Shown: one piece after another, positions 53,501 through 62,313 of the stretch
Position numbering within the stretch: the stretch's first letter is position 1
Layout: each line of letters begins with the position of its first letter
NCBI RefSeq assembly: GCF_900100695.1
Contig: NZ_FNCF01000003.1
Location: forward strand, 62,001-126,000
DNA: 64,000 nucleotides
Reading direction: 5' to 3'
Source: Klenkia brasiliensis
GTDB taxonomy: Bacteria > Actinomycetota > Actinomycetes > Mycobacteriales > Geodermatophilaceae
Translations under genes and position numbers: made by a program
Notes under the pieces: model-generated
What the model saw: the letters and a program-made list of their open reading frames with translations, nothing else
What the model was told of the DNA's origin: nothing
Databases searched by the model: none

Positions 53501-54145
53501 GTGACAGACGCCCCCATGACGGCTGTTCTGATCAGCGGACTGCTCGGCGCGCTGGTCACGCCCTTCCTTGTTCGCCGAGGCCTCGGTCAGCTGACCTGGA
53601 GCCGGCCCCTTCCGCGGTGGCACTCATTGCTCTGCGCTGCCACTGGCTTCGGCTTGGGTTCCGCCGCGGTCGGTCTCACGGCCTCCCGGGAGAACCTCGC
53701 GCTTCTCCCGGCGCTGATCGTGTGGTCCCTGGCCCTCACCGCGATTGCCTGGTGCGACTCGATCGCGCGCCGCATCCCCACCCCGCTGGTGCGCCACGCC
53801 ACGGTGGCTGTTTTCGTCTTGCTGACGGCGGGCGCCGTCGTCGCCAACTCATGGGGAACCTGGGGTGCGGGGCTCGGCGGAGCCCTGCTCATGGCAGGGG
53901 CCCTCATGGCCGCCTGGCGCTATGCCGGGGCCGGCCGCGGCGATGTCCGCCTGGCGGCACTGGGGGGCCTCGGGCTGGGGTTCGCGAGCGCGGTAGGCCT
54001 CATCGCTGGTCTCCTTGCCTGGGCCGTCGTCACCCTCCTGCAGTCGATCCGCGCGGTGGCTCGTGGCGGGTCGCTGAAGACCGAGATCGCTTTGGCCCCG
54101 GGGCTAGCGATCGGACTATTCGTTGCTGCACTGCCGTCGTGGTGA
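53501..54145 (+). CDS. prepilin peptidase (A24, TadV/CpaA-like)
   Basis: A 214-residue membrane protein with about six helices. The two catalytic Asp residues are visible: AIAWCDSIARRIPTPL (first Asp) and AGRGDVRLAALGG (second Asp in G.GD..L). It cleaves leaders of Flp-type pilins and TadE-like pseudopilins. GTG 53501 has AGGA ten bases upstream. It is transcribed away from the Tad operon, so both probably share a regulatory gap at 53294-53500. Confidence 0.88.
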   Translation: MTDAPMTAVLISGLLGALVTPFLVRRGLGQLTWSRPLPRWHSLLCAATGFGLGSAAVGLTASRENLALLPALIVWSLALTAIAWCDSIARRIPTPLVRHATVAVFVLLTAGAVVANSWGTWGAGLGGALLMAGALMAAWRYAGAGRGDVRLAALGGLGLGFASAVGLIAGLLAWAVVTLLQSIRAVARGGSLKTEIALAPGLAIGLFVAALPSW

Positions 54146-54331
54146 TCGCCGGGCTAGCGGCCGAGTTGCTGCGAGCGGAAAGCTGGTGACCCTTGCATTG
54201 TGTCGTGGCTCTCGGCCTAAGCCCGCCCCCTGACCGGCTGCGCGACGCCCCCCGGGCAGGTCCGCCGCCCCCGACCCGAGATTGTCGGTGCTCTCCCATA
54301 CCGTCGGTTGACCTGACACCAGAGGAGAACG

Positions 54332-55246
54332 ATGAGCTCGCTGTCCGCAGCCGACCGAGCAACCTTGTTGTCGTCCTGGATCAAGCCGTCCAGCGACAAC
54401 GAGAAGACCCAGCAAGATTGCGCAGAACGGATGATCGCCGATGCCATCAAGGCGCACCCCGCGTTCTCTGACATCGACATCCGAGTCTTCGCCAAGGGCT
54501 CCTACGCCAACAACACCAACGTCCGGCGCGACAGCGACGTCGACATCGTGGTAGAGAACCGGGATTGCTTTTACTACGAGTTCTTTGGGTGCGATGCACC
54601 GCCCGCCGGGACGATCCCTGGCTACAGCGGCCAGTGGACGCCCGACCTGTGGCGCCGGGAAGTCACCGCCGCGATCGTCAACTACTTCGGCCGCAACGAC
54701 GTCGACACGTCTGGCTCGGTCGCTCTCGCAGTGTCCGAGAGGCCCGGCAGCCGCCCCAGCGCCGACGTGGTGCCCAGTTTTCAATTCCATCGGTACGACA
54801 CGACCGACCGGAGCGTCTGCCACGAAGGCACCAGGGTGTTCAAGAAGGGCTCAAGCAGCCGGTACATCGACAACTGGCCCCAACAGCAACTGAACAACGG
54901 CCGCGCCAAAAATACCGCCACCAGTCGCCGCTACAAGAATTACGCGCGGGCGCTCAAGAACGCCGAGAACTACCTCGTCAAGGCCGGAGCGATGGACGCC
55001 AAGCCCTCCTACCTCATGGAATGCCTCGCCTGGAATGTCCCCAACTCCACACTAAGCACCGGCGACCTCGACGGAGGGTTCCGGTCAACCCTCGTCTGGC
55101 TGTGGGAGCACCTCAACGACCAGTACAAGTACGAAGAGTGGGACGAGCCCAACGGCCTCAAGTACCTGTTCTGCCACGAGCAGAAGTGGACCCGAAAGGA
55201 TGCCCAGGAGATCGTGCTCAAGACCTGGGACTTGTTGGACTACTGA
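54332..55246 (+). CDS. CBASS CD-NTase (cyclic oligonucleotide synthase)
   Basis: A 304-residue nucleotidyltransferase of the SMODS/CD-NTase superfamily. The active-site motif reads AKGSYANNT (Gly56-Ser57), followed by DSDVDIVVE with metal-binding Asp69 and Asp71, and a third acidic residue Asp145 in RPSADVVPSF. The C-terminal helical half is typical of bacterial cGAS-like enzymes. It would make a cyclic nucleotide on phage infection. GGAG lies just before ATG 54332, and the stop abuts the ATG of the Cap15-like effector gene. No ancillary Cap2/Cap3 or HORMA genes are present, so this is a minimal type I system. Confidence 0.9.
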   Translation: MSSLSAADRATLLSSWIKPSSDNEKTQQDCAERMIADAIKAHPAFSDIDIRVFAKGSYANNTNVRRDSDVDIVVENRDCFYYEFFGCDAPPAGTIPGYSGQWTPDLWRREVTAAIVNYFGRNDVDTSGSVALAVSERPGSRPSADVVPSFQFHRYDTTDRSVCHEGTRVFKKGSSSRYIDNWPQQQLNNGRAKNTATSRRYKNYARALKNAENYLVKAGAMDAKPSYLMECLAWNVPNSTLSTGDLDGGFRSTLVWLWEHLNDQYKYEEWDEPNGLKYLFCHEQKWTRKDAQEIVLKTWDLLDY

Positions 55247-55945
55247 ATGAGTACACCTGGTCGGCCAGTTCGGTACGCGGCTACAGCAGTCGGCGCCGCA
55301 TACGCCGTCGCGCTCTACGTCGCCGGCTTTCGGTTCGACGACGGCATCAGGCAGATCCTCGCCTACCTCCCTGCTGCCGCAGCCATCGCAGTGGTCGCCT
55401 TCGACCGCTGGACCTGGAAGTGGCCCGGCGTCCACCGCCTCGTGGGACGACCACGGATCGACGGCACCTGGCTCACCACCCTCACGCCGCACCCCGACAG
55501 CCACATCCCCGAGGGCGGTAACCGGGGACCGATCGACACGGCGGTCATCATCGAGCAGACCTACTGGTCAGTGACCGTCCGCCTGCTCACCGCCGAAAGC
55601 CGATCCATCAGCACCTCGGCATCGATCTACAACCGCTCCGCTCAGCAAGCAGTGCTCGCCTACACATACGCGAACGAACCAGAACAACGACACCGGCCAC
55701 GCAGTCAGCCCCACGCAGGCGCCACCGAGCTCGTTATCACGGGCCGTCAGCCCCAACAGATGAGCGGCACCTACTGGACCGAACGGCTCACCGTCGGAGA
55801 CATGACCATGCACCTGCTCGATCGACGAGCTGATTACCCAACGCTGGCCGCCGTGACCGGTGAAGCGGGTGCGGAGACCAGCGGAAGCCGCCGGAACAAT
55901 CCTGGCGACGCGAGGCACGACCAACGAGCGGGCGATGGGTCCTAA
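55247..55945 (+). CDS. cap15: CBASS effector Cap15 (two-helix membrane anchor plus beta-barrel)
   Basis: A 232-residue protein with two N-terminal membrane helices (about 8-28 and 34-54), then a domain rich in beta strands: GRPRIDGTWLTTLTP, TAVIIEQTYWSVTVRLLT, SRSISTSASIYN, QQMSGTYWTERLTVGDMTMHLL. This is the S-2TM-beta / Cap15 effector design, which senses the cyclic nucleotide through its barrel and disrupts the inner membrane. ATG 55247 follows the CD-NTase stop without a gap. The last 30 residues are polar and probably disordered. Confidence 0.88.
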   Translation: MSTPGRPVRYAATAVGAAYAVALYVAGFRFDDGIRQILAYLPAAAAIAVVAFDRWTWKWPGVHRLVGRPRIDGTWLTTLTPHPDSHIPEGGNRGPIDTAVIIEQTYWSVTVRLLTAESRSISTSASIYNRSAQQAVLAYTYANEPEQRHRPRSQPHAGATELVITGRQPQQMSGTYWTERLTVGDMTMHLLDRRADYPTLAAVTGEAGAETSGSRRNNPGDARHDQRAGDGS

Positions 55946-56072
55946 CGACGCTGCGAGATGGCTCGAATACCACGGTCTCCGCGACCAGAGGATGTGGGAG
56001 CAGAGGCGCACCGGTGTCAACAAGCCGCCGGCGCGCTTGGGTTAGCGAAGACATGGCGAGGTTGAACGCACA

Positions 56073-56345
56073 TCAGAACAGGCGGGGGTCACCGTCCTCG
56101 TCGGTGTGGATGACCCGGTCACCCCGCTCCAGTGCATCCAACTCGAGCTCGATGTCTTAGGCGGCCATGTCGGACAGTCGGCTCGGCCCCATCACGAAGA
56201 TGTGGTTCGGGCCGGCGGTGACGCCCACGAATTCCGGGTTCGGTGCCACGACGAAGGCGAGGTTCCAGCCAATCTGCTGCCCCACCTTGCGTGCGCGGTC
56301 GTTCAGCTGGGCGATGTCTTGCGAGTCCGATGCCATGCGTGACAA
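56073..56345 (-). pseudogene. short gene with an in-frame TAA
   Basis: From ATG 56345 the frame reads MSRMASDSQDIAQL through NPEFVGVTAGPNHIFVMG to a TAA at 56157-56159. It continues in the same frame as DIELELDALERGDRVIH with coherent acidic protein character to a TGA at 56073-56075. Together this looks like one 90-residue protein with a single nonsense codon (MAA-stop-DIELEL). I do not recognise the family. Confidence 0.45.
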
Positions 56346-56529
56346 CGAGCATCAGGGTCAAGGGAAACAAGACGCCGGCGGCTTATCGATCACACCGGTG
56401 CGTCACCTCTGCGTCACCTTGATCGGCCGCTTTCGAACAGCGAGACCAGCCCGTCCGCCTGGGTACCGTCCCAGTCGTGAGCGGGGGCCACCGGCCGCGC
56501 GACTGATGACCAAGGGAGATTCACACCAG

Positions 56530-59244
56530 ATGAGCTCGCCCATCGCGCCAGGTGAGGTCGACCGGCTCTCCGACCAAGGGTTGCTTGAAGCTGGCGACTT
56601 CACCGCTCTCGCTGCCCTCGTGCTCCGGGTCGGCGATGCTCCACTTCGGGCGCTAGCGGGCTCATGCGGGGACGCGAACGCCTTCACTTGGTGGTGGGCA
56701 CTGGTCAGCCAGAGCCCTGAGCGCTTCAGCACTGCGGCGCAACTGCCGCCCAGGGTGGACGTGCCGGTCGAGCTCAGAGAGGCAGTCGCTGAGCACGTAC
56801 TTGTGGGGAGAGACCCGCGAGAGCGCCAGTACCCCACCGCACCCGGGACGAGCCGCGGGCCCATCCTCGCCCGCCTGGACAGCACGGCGCCCTGGGTGGT
56901 GCAGCTGGCCCACCACGTCATGGCTGACCCCGCCGTGCGTTCCGCTGAGGTCCTCGACGCCGCACTCACCATCCTCGGTGCTGCTGTCGACCCCGCGGAC
57001 CGCACCACCGTCCTCGACTTCGCCAGAACACGACAGCCACATATGCGGGGTCACTACCTGGTTCGGCTGAGCGGTGACATTGGCGCAGATGAAGCGCGCA
57101 AGATCGTGGATGTCCTGGCTGAAACGCGGTCGAGTGGGGCCGAGCCCGAGCACTGGAAGCCGGTGACCCTGCTGCTTCGGCGGCTTCCATTGGATGTATT
57201 AGCCGCCTTCATCGATAGTCCGTTCACCCAGGGACGTGGGAGGGCGCCATTGCTCGAGGCCGGCCTCATCGGCACGCTCGGAGCAGCCCGACTGCAAGAG
57301 GTGCTCGAACAGCTGACCTCGGTGGAGGTCGTCACTGAGCTCGTCGAACGCGCCGCCCGCGACCTGCCACAGGATCAGCTGGTCGACTTCTCGGTGTGGG
57401 CGCACCACCGTTACCCGGCGTCCTTGTGCTTTGCGCTCCGGCAACGGCTGATCGGTGACCTGTCGGACTCCCATTACTTCACCCGAGGAGAAGAACGCAG
57501 GGCGCAGGCGGTGGAGGGGCTTTGGGCCAGCGGGCTGGCTGGCACCGAAGCTGACGCCATCGCTGACGAGCTCATCGCTGTGACCGATCCTGATGACCTA
57601 GCCACCCGGGCAGCCGACGTCACCACCAGCCGGGCTGCCAGCCAGCTGGGTGCCGCAGCTGCAAAGCTGCTCGCAGCCCAGCACCCTAACGACACCCCAG
57701 GTGGCCGCCAGCTCATCGAGGCTGCCGCCCGGTCGCTGCGAGCGATGACAGTCGACCTCCTAAAGGATTTCGCCGCAGGTCTCGTACGCACCGCCACCGG
57801 CACGCCCGCCGAGGGCCGCCTGAGCGGGCCGCTTGTGGACGCCGTCATCGGGCACCCGGATGCCATCGCCGCCTTCGCCGCCGAAGGTGGGTCGGATGTT
57901 TTGACCCTCCACGCGGCCCGCACCCCGGATCAGGCCGCAGCCGTTCTCCTCTCGGCATCCGCACACCTCAATGCCGCGCAGGCGTGCACTCTGCTGGGGG
58001 TCGCCCCCGCCCTGGATCGGCCGGGGAACTCCCCTAACACGGCGCCCGGCGTCAACTGGACTACGACCAATCCCAGCATCTACCTGCGGCTCCTGGACGC
58101 AGCCGATACCTGGGATGAAGCTACGTTCGGCGTGCTGGGGCAGGCGCTTCGCGCCCTCGACGAGCCCGAGGCCCGTCAGCCATCCACCGAGGTGCTCCTC
58201 AGGGCGCTCTCCCATGGTGAGTCCCGTGGCCTGGCCGACCACCTGGGTGAGGCCACGACCGACCACATCCGGCGGCTGCTCGAACAGCGCAACCCCGAAG
58301 TGCTACGCGCGGCATGCGATTGGGTGCGTCGGCTGGACATCGACGCCGATGGCGCAGACATCGGCCGTGCGCAGCTGGTGCTCGCCGCGGACACGCGCCG
58401 GAACGGCCGCAATGCAGACATCAGCCAGCTGCGCGCAGACTTGGCCCACCGGCATGCTGAGCTCGCGCAAGACCTCACCCTCGAAGCCGGCCAGCGCGTC
58501 GCGCACCTCGAGACTGCCGCGACCCTGGCCGATAATGAAGCCCGCGACGCTGCTGTGGTCTTGGTGGAGTCCCGGACGACGGCCATCCGGCGCGCGGCAG
58601 CGCACGTGCTGGCAGAGACACCCGGCTCACCCGAGGAGCACGCCACCCTCAACATCCTGATCGCAAACGAGGACGACGCCGAGGTGGCCCATCTGCTTCA
58701 GACAGCGCTGCACCGACTGGTCTCCGGCGATGCCGGGGAGGCCCTGCGAAACCTCATGGATCTGCTTGGGCTTCCGACACGGGGCCTGAACGTCGACGTA
58801 CTTATCCCCAATCAAGCGCACCGAGAGCGATTCACCCTATGGGTGGACCGAGCCCGCGCGAGGTCCAGCAACACGGGCGACCCGAGCGCCTTCATCGATG
58901 CGACAATCAACATCGCCGACCAGATGGCCGACCTGGCAGTCGTCGCAGCCTCCGATGCAGGGCAGAACGTCGCACTGCGGCCGGACCAGGTCGAAGGCAT
59001 CCGGGTCAATAACAAGCCTCGTCCAGACGCCGGCGTGCTCGTGACCCAGCAGCAGCGCACCCAGCTGTTCCCATGGTTCTCCTCGGTGGCAGCGCTGCGC
59101 AGCAAGCGCGCCGCGCACCCGTCTCCACTAGGGACCACTACTCCCCTGCACTTCGGTGACGAGGACCAGCTGGTGGCGCGCGGGTTGCTGAAGCAGATCG
59201 CCGAAGGGTGGATCGAAAGCATGTACGCCCACGCTTCGAAGTGA
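56530..59244 (+). CDS. large unrecognised helical-repeat-like protein next to CBASS
   Basis: A 904-residue soluble protein, almost entirely made of short amphipathic helices with Leu/Ala/Asp-rich repeats (for example LRRLPLDVLAAFIDSP, ARLQEVLEQLTSVEVVTELV, EVLRAACDWVRRLDIDADG, AIRRAAAHVLAETPGSPEEH). This suggests an alpha-solenoid of HEAT or ARM type; the AIRRAAAHVL stretch is HEAT-like. The last 80 residues are basic and aromatic (TQLFPWFSSVAALRSKRAAH). I see no enzyme motif. ATG 56530 has AAGGGAGA upstream; the frame before it lacks protein character. Its position between CBASS and other defence-like genes suggests, but does not show, an antiphage role. Confidence 0.75.
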   Translation: MSSPIAPGEVDRLSDQGLLEAGDFTALAALVLRVGDAPLRALAGSCGDANAFTWWWALVSQSPERFSTAAQLPPRVDVPVELREAVAEHVLVGRDPRERQYPTAPGTSRGPILARLDSTAPWVVQLAHHVMADPAVRSAEVLDAALTILGAAVDPADRTTVLDFARTRQPHMRGHYLVRLSGDIGADEARKIVDVLAETRSSGAEPEHWKPVTLLLRRLPLDVLAAFIDSPFTQGRGRAPLLEAGLIGTLGAARLQEVLEQLTSVEVVTELVERAARDLPQDQLVDFSVWAHHRYPASLCFALRQRLIGDLSDSHYFTRGEERRAQAVEGLWASGLAGTEADAIADELIAVTDPDDLATRAADVTTSRAASQLGAAAAKLLAAQHPNDTPGGRQLIEAAARSLRAMTVDLLKDFAAGLVRTATGTPAEGRLSGPLVDAVIGHPDAIAAFAAEGGSDVLTLHAARTPDQAAAVLLSASAHLNAAQACTLLGVAPALDRPGNSPNTAPGVNWTTTNPSIYLRLLDAADTWDEATFGVLGQALRALDEPEARQPSTEVLLRALSHGESRGLADHLGEATTDHIRRLLEQRNPEVLRAACDWVRRLDIDADGADIGRAQLVLAADTRRNGRNADISQLRADLAHRHAELAQDLTLEAGQRVAHLETAATLADNEARDAAVVLVESRTTAIRRAAAHVLAETPGSPEEHATLNILIANEDDAEVAHLLQTALHRLVSGDAGEALRNLMDLLGLPTRGLNVDVLIPNQAHRERFTLWVDRARARSSNTGDPSAFIDATINIADQMADLAVVAASDAGQNVALRPDQVEGIRVNNKPRPDAGVLVTQQQRTQLFPWFSSVAALRSKRAAHPSPLGTTTPLHFGDEDQLVARGLLKQIAEGWIESMYAHASK

Positions 59245-59634
59245 AGACCTGGACCTCGTGAATGCACGCATGGCGCAGTAGAGGCAGTCGACAGCGGAGC
59301 GGACGGCTCGGCTGACGAGGATGGGACTGCCGCTGGAGTAGGCAACAGTTCGTCGATGATGCCGTCCCCTGCCCAGAAGGCCAGCATCAGCTACCCCATG
59401 CCGAGGCACCAAGGGGAGGGCTCGTGATACTGATCTTGATACTGCAAGCAAGGTATGTGGGTGCCGTTCAGCGCATGTAGATGCTGACCCGACAACCCCC
59501 AGCACGCCGAACGTGCAGTTCAAAGCCCAGGTAGGCCCACAGATGCCCTTGCAGCATCGCGAGCTCAAGTCCCCCCTCGGACACCACATCGGCCCGGCGT
59601 TCCTGCAGGTCAGGAGCCCGGGGCGCTTTACTGA
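59245..59634. other. no gene recognised; possible attachment-site region
   Basis: The 390 bp between the large protein and the integrase remnant hold no convincing frame. Being immediately downstream of an integrase C-terminus it is where an attachment site would be expected, and it contains a near-repeat TGATACTGATCTTGATACTG near 59426, but I cannot define an att core. Confidence 0.35.
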
Positions 59635-59958
59635 TCAAGCTGCCGGTGCTCCGTGATCCCAATTGTCGTCAGCTCCAGCCCGTCGGCAAGCGGCGATCAA
59701 CGCCGCGAACCGGTCGGCGGCCTCCTTGCCCATGCCGGGATGCACGTGTTGGTAGACCGTCAAAGTGATCGTCGGGTTGTGTTGGCCGAGACGCTCCGAC
59801 ACGACCTTGACCGGCTCGCCGGCGGCCAAGAGCAGAGTCGCGTGGGTGTGCCGTAGGTCGTGCAGTCGGATGGTCGGCGGGCTGTCCTCCCCCATCGCCT
59901 TCTGCGCCCGCTTGACGTCGGCGACGAATCGGCGTGAGAACCGCTCCGGGCTAATGCG
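59635..59958 (-). pseudogene. tyrosine integrase, C-terminal remnant
   Basis: About 107 residues of a phage-type tyrosine recombinase catalytic domain: PERFSRRFVADVKRAQ, RLHDLRHTHATLLL with the H..R box, ERLGQHNPTITLTVYQHV with the final His region and the nucleophile Tyr. The first Arg box, core-binding and N-terminal domains are missing. Upstream homology ends exactly where the kinase gene's stop codon begins, so a recombination event joined unrelated DNA here. Confidence 0.8.
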
Positions 59959-61225
59959 GAAGGTAATCGGCCAGGTACAACGCGATTAAACGATCCCGCA
60001 CCGACGGGAAGAAGATTGAATTAGGTCCAGGGGATCCGCGCCACAGAACCTCCTCACCAACTTGAACTTCGACATCGTCCGCATCAAAGCCGAGGAGATT
60101 GAACTCAACGAAATTGCTCGGGATCACACCAACAGGGCACAATGCAAGCCGGAGGACCTTGACGGGCGGGTCTTCCATTAGCCTGTCGGGCCCACCACCC
60201 TGTGAAACGTCAAGATCGCGACTCTTCGAGAAAACCCGCGCCGCCTGAATGGTCTGATGAAACATCGCATCAAGACCCCGGACACGACGATTTCTGAGTT
60301 CACTGTTGTCGCGGCTGAGAGCAGCGTCAAAAGCAGCCAGAAGCGCGTCGTCCGCCTCCTCGTCCCCAGTGGACATCTGCACTTCCTTCATCAGGCCAAT
60401 CATCTCGGACGCGGTCTGCGGCCTATTTTCGATCGGCAATACAAACAAGCGGTGAAACAGCATGGACAGCTGTCGCCATCGCGCACCAGCAGCCTTCTGG
60501 TTAAGAATCTGGCGAGTCTGGTGCCGTTCATGCGGACGCAGGCCGCGTTCGTCTATCAGGGTGCGCGGTTCTATTCCGGTCATGGAATACAACATCAGCC
60601 CCGCCACTTGCGTGAGATCACTGACTGGACTGCGCCCGCCTGTCGCGTGCTCGGGGAGTCTAAGAAATCGGTTCCCGACCTCCTCGCCCACCCTCGTCAA
60701 GTCGTCATCATCGGTTCGCTCGCTATTGAACGCCAGCCCGAAGTCCACAATTACGGGGGTACCCACGTCATCATTCCGAAGAAGCACGTTGCTCGGTTTT
60801 AGATCTCGATGGACGATGCCGTTCGAGTGACAGTGATGGAGAGCCCATCCCAACTCGATCGCGAAGGAGAGTGCTTCGTCGAGAGCCAACGTGCCGAGCT
60901 CTGAGACGCGATCACGGAGAGTGGAACCCTGGATGAGTTCTAGCACCAGGAACAGCTCAGTCCTCTTGACCTGCCACGCCTTGGAGTTGTGGTCAAGAAT
61001 CTTCGGAAGACGAGGGTCGTTGAGAGTCTCATAGCTAGAAACCTCGCGATGGAACCGAGCGCGGGCTTTTCGATCATTCTGTCGATTCAGGATCTTCAGG
61101 AATCCAGGCTCGCCGTCTGCACCGGCAACCGCAAACCCGTTGCCCTGACCACCACGGTAGGTGCGCCCCGAAGCTTGGCGCCTCCACCGGACCGACCACG
61201 GGGGCGCAGGTTTCTCATCTGACAC
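59951..61225 (-). CDS. eukaryotic-type Ser/Thr protein kinase with unrecognised C-terminal region
   Basis: A 424-residue protein. The kinase domain shows a Gly-rich loop GGQGNGFAV (about 25-33), the ATP-binding Lys44 in GFLKIL, catalytic HRDLKPSNVLL (129-139), VDFGLAF (150-156) and an activation region ending RLPEHATGGRSPVSDLTQ. Residues 280-424 form a second, unrecognised region (FNLLGFDADDVEVQVGEEVLW). No membrane helix or PASTA repeats are seen, unlike housekeeping actinobacterial PknB. Two hand-counted lines are about 52% G+C against 65-70% nearby, pointing to transfer. GTG 61225 was chosen; the frame stays open to an ATG at 61372. Confidence 0.82.
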   Translation of the reverse strand: MSDEKPAPPWSVRWRRQASGRTYRGGQGNGFAVAGADGEPGFLKILNRQNDRKARARFHREVSSYETLNDPRLPKILDHNSKAWQVKRTELFLVLELIQGSTLRDRVSELGTLALDEALSFAIELGWALHHCHSNGIVHRDLKPSNVLLRNDDVGTPVIVDFGLAFNSERTDDDDLTRVGEEVGNRFLRLPEHATGGRSPVSDLTQVAGLMLYSMTGIEPRTLIDERGLRPHERHQTRQILNQKAAGARWRQLSMLFHRLFVLPIENRPQTASEMIGLMKEVQMSTGDEEADDALLAAFDAALSRDNSELRNRRVRGLDAMFHQTIQAARVFSKSRDLDVSQGGGPDRLMEDPPVKVLRLALCPVGVIPSNFVEFNLLGFDADDVEVQVGEEVLWRGSPGPNSIFFPSVRDRLIALYLADYLPH

Positions 61226-62028
61226 GAGCACCACAGTCCCGTCCGTCTTTCGCTGATCAATGATCGATGAGGTGTCCCGCGCAGGGAGCAAGGATGAGCG
61301 GGCGGCCTCACAGCATGGGATTGGGTTGAGCCCCGATCCTTCTCGCCTTCTGGGTCCGCCAGCACCTTGCACCTAGATTCCGGTAACGCTCAGAATCCCG
61401 GACGGCGGCAGGTCGGCTCCAACGAGCGCAGCACATCGGCGCAAGAAGTTCGCTCAGCACCCGACGCATTGGCGAAGCAGGTGGGAGCCGCAACCAGGAC
61501 GCGGCTGCCCTCGGGACAGGGCCGCAGCCCGCGCTACGTCTTATCCAGCTAACCCGACCTCCTCACGCTGGTCGTTTAAGACCAGGAGGGTGACGACGGC
61601 GATACCGCCCTGGCGGTGGGCCTCAGGAGAAAGGGGATCGCGGGCTCCGACTGGTCCTCCCCCACGGCTGGCATGAACCCACGCTGCGCCGGTGGCCGTG
61701 GTTGCGAGACGACTTGCCGCCGGAGGTCTGGACGCACGCCAATGGCACGACGACGCCGCACACCCGCCCCACCCGGGAGGCCAGGCTGCCGTTCGTCACC
61801 AGCGTTGAGGACCCCGCCCTGCACCTCGCCGACCGCACCGGTTGGGTCGAGGACCTCATGCGCTCGGCTGGCACGCAGGAGAACCTCGACCCGGCCCACC
61901 AGCGGGCACCCGGGCGTGGCAGTGCTGCGGCCAGCGCGTGCTGCGGATCGAGCGATCGCGTCGAGGACTGACCATCGTGGCCGGCATCGACTGGGGGCGC
62001 GACGTCACCTCACGAGACGCCCGAGCCG
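61226..62028. other. degenerate region with remnant coding frames
   Basis: A plus-strand frame open from about 61590 to 61971 has protein-like text (LVLPHGWHEPTLRRWPW, LPPEVWTHANGTTTPHTRP, RLPFVTSVEDPALHLADRTG) but no ATG or GTG start. Similar character then continues in another frame (LRIERSRRGLTIVAGIDWG near 61940-62000), so this is probably a frameshifted remnant. I do not recognise the family. Confidence 0.35.
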
Positions 62029-62202
62029 TTGACAACCACCGGACCGCTCACACCCGCCGAGCTCTCCGTCATCACCGAGCGCGTGCGGGCAGGCTGCGAG
62101 CAGCGACTAGCCGGCGTGGCGCGCAACCCTGACTACCACTGGCTACAGGCAGTGCTCCGCCAGCAGCCCGAGGCGACCAGCCATCGAGTCGGCGCGGATT
62201 GA
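62029..62202 (+). CDS. possible small protein with TTG start
   Basis: A 57-residue frame from TTG 62029 reads TTTGPLTPAELSVITER, then RNPDYHWLQAVLRQQ, to TGA at 62200. It is helical, charged and has plausible codon use, like small phage- or plasmid-derived proteins. No family recognised and the start is weak. Confidence 0.3.
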   Translation: MTTTGPLTPAELSVITERVRAGCEQRLAGVARNPDYHWLQAVLRQQPEATSHRVGAD

Positions 62203-62313
62203 TCCACAACTCTCCGCTACCCGAGGTCTGACTGCGCGGGGCGTGCGGCTGGTCTGCTGGGCGGCGCGGTACGCAACGCCGTCGGCTTGGCGCCAGGGCT
62301 CCGGGGAACGCGG

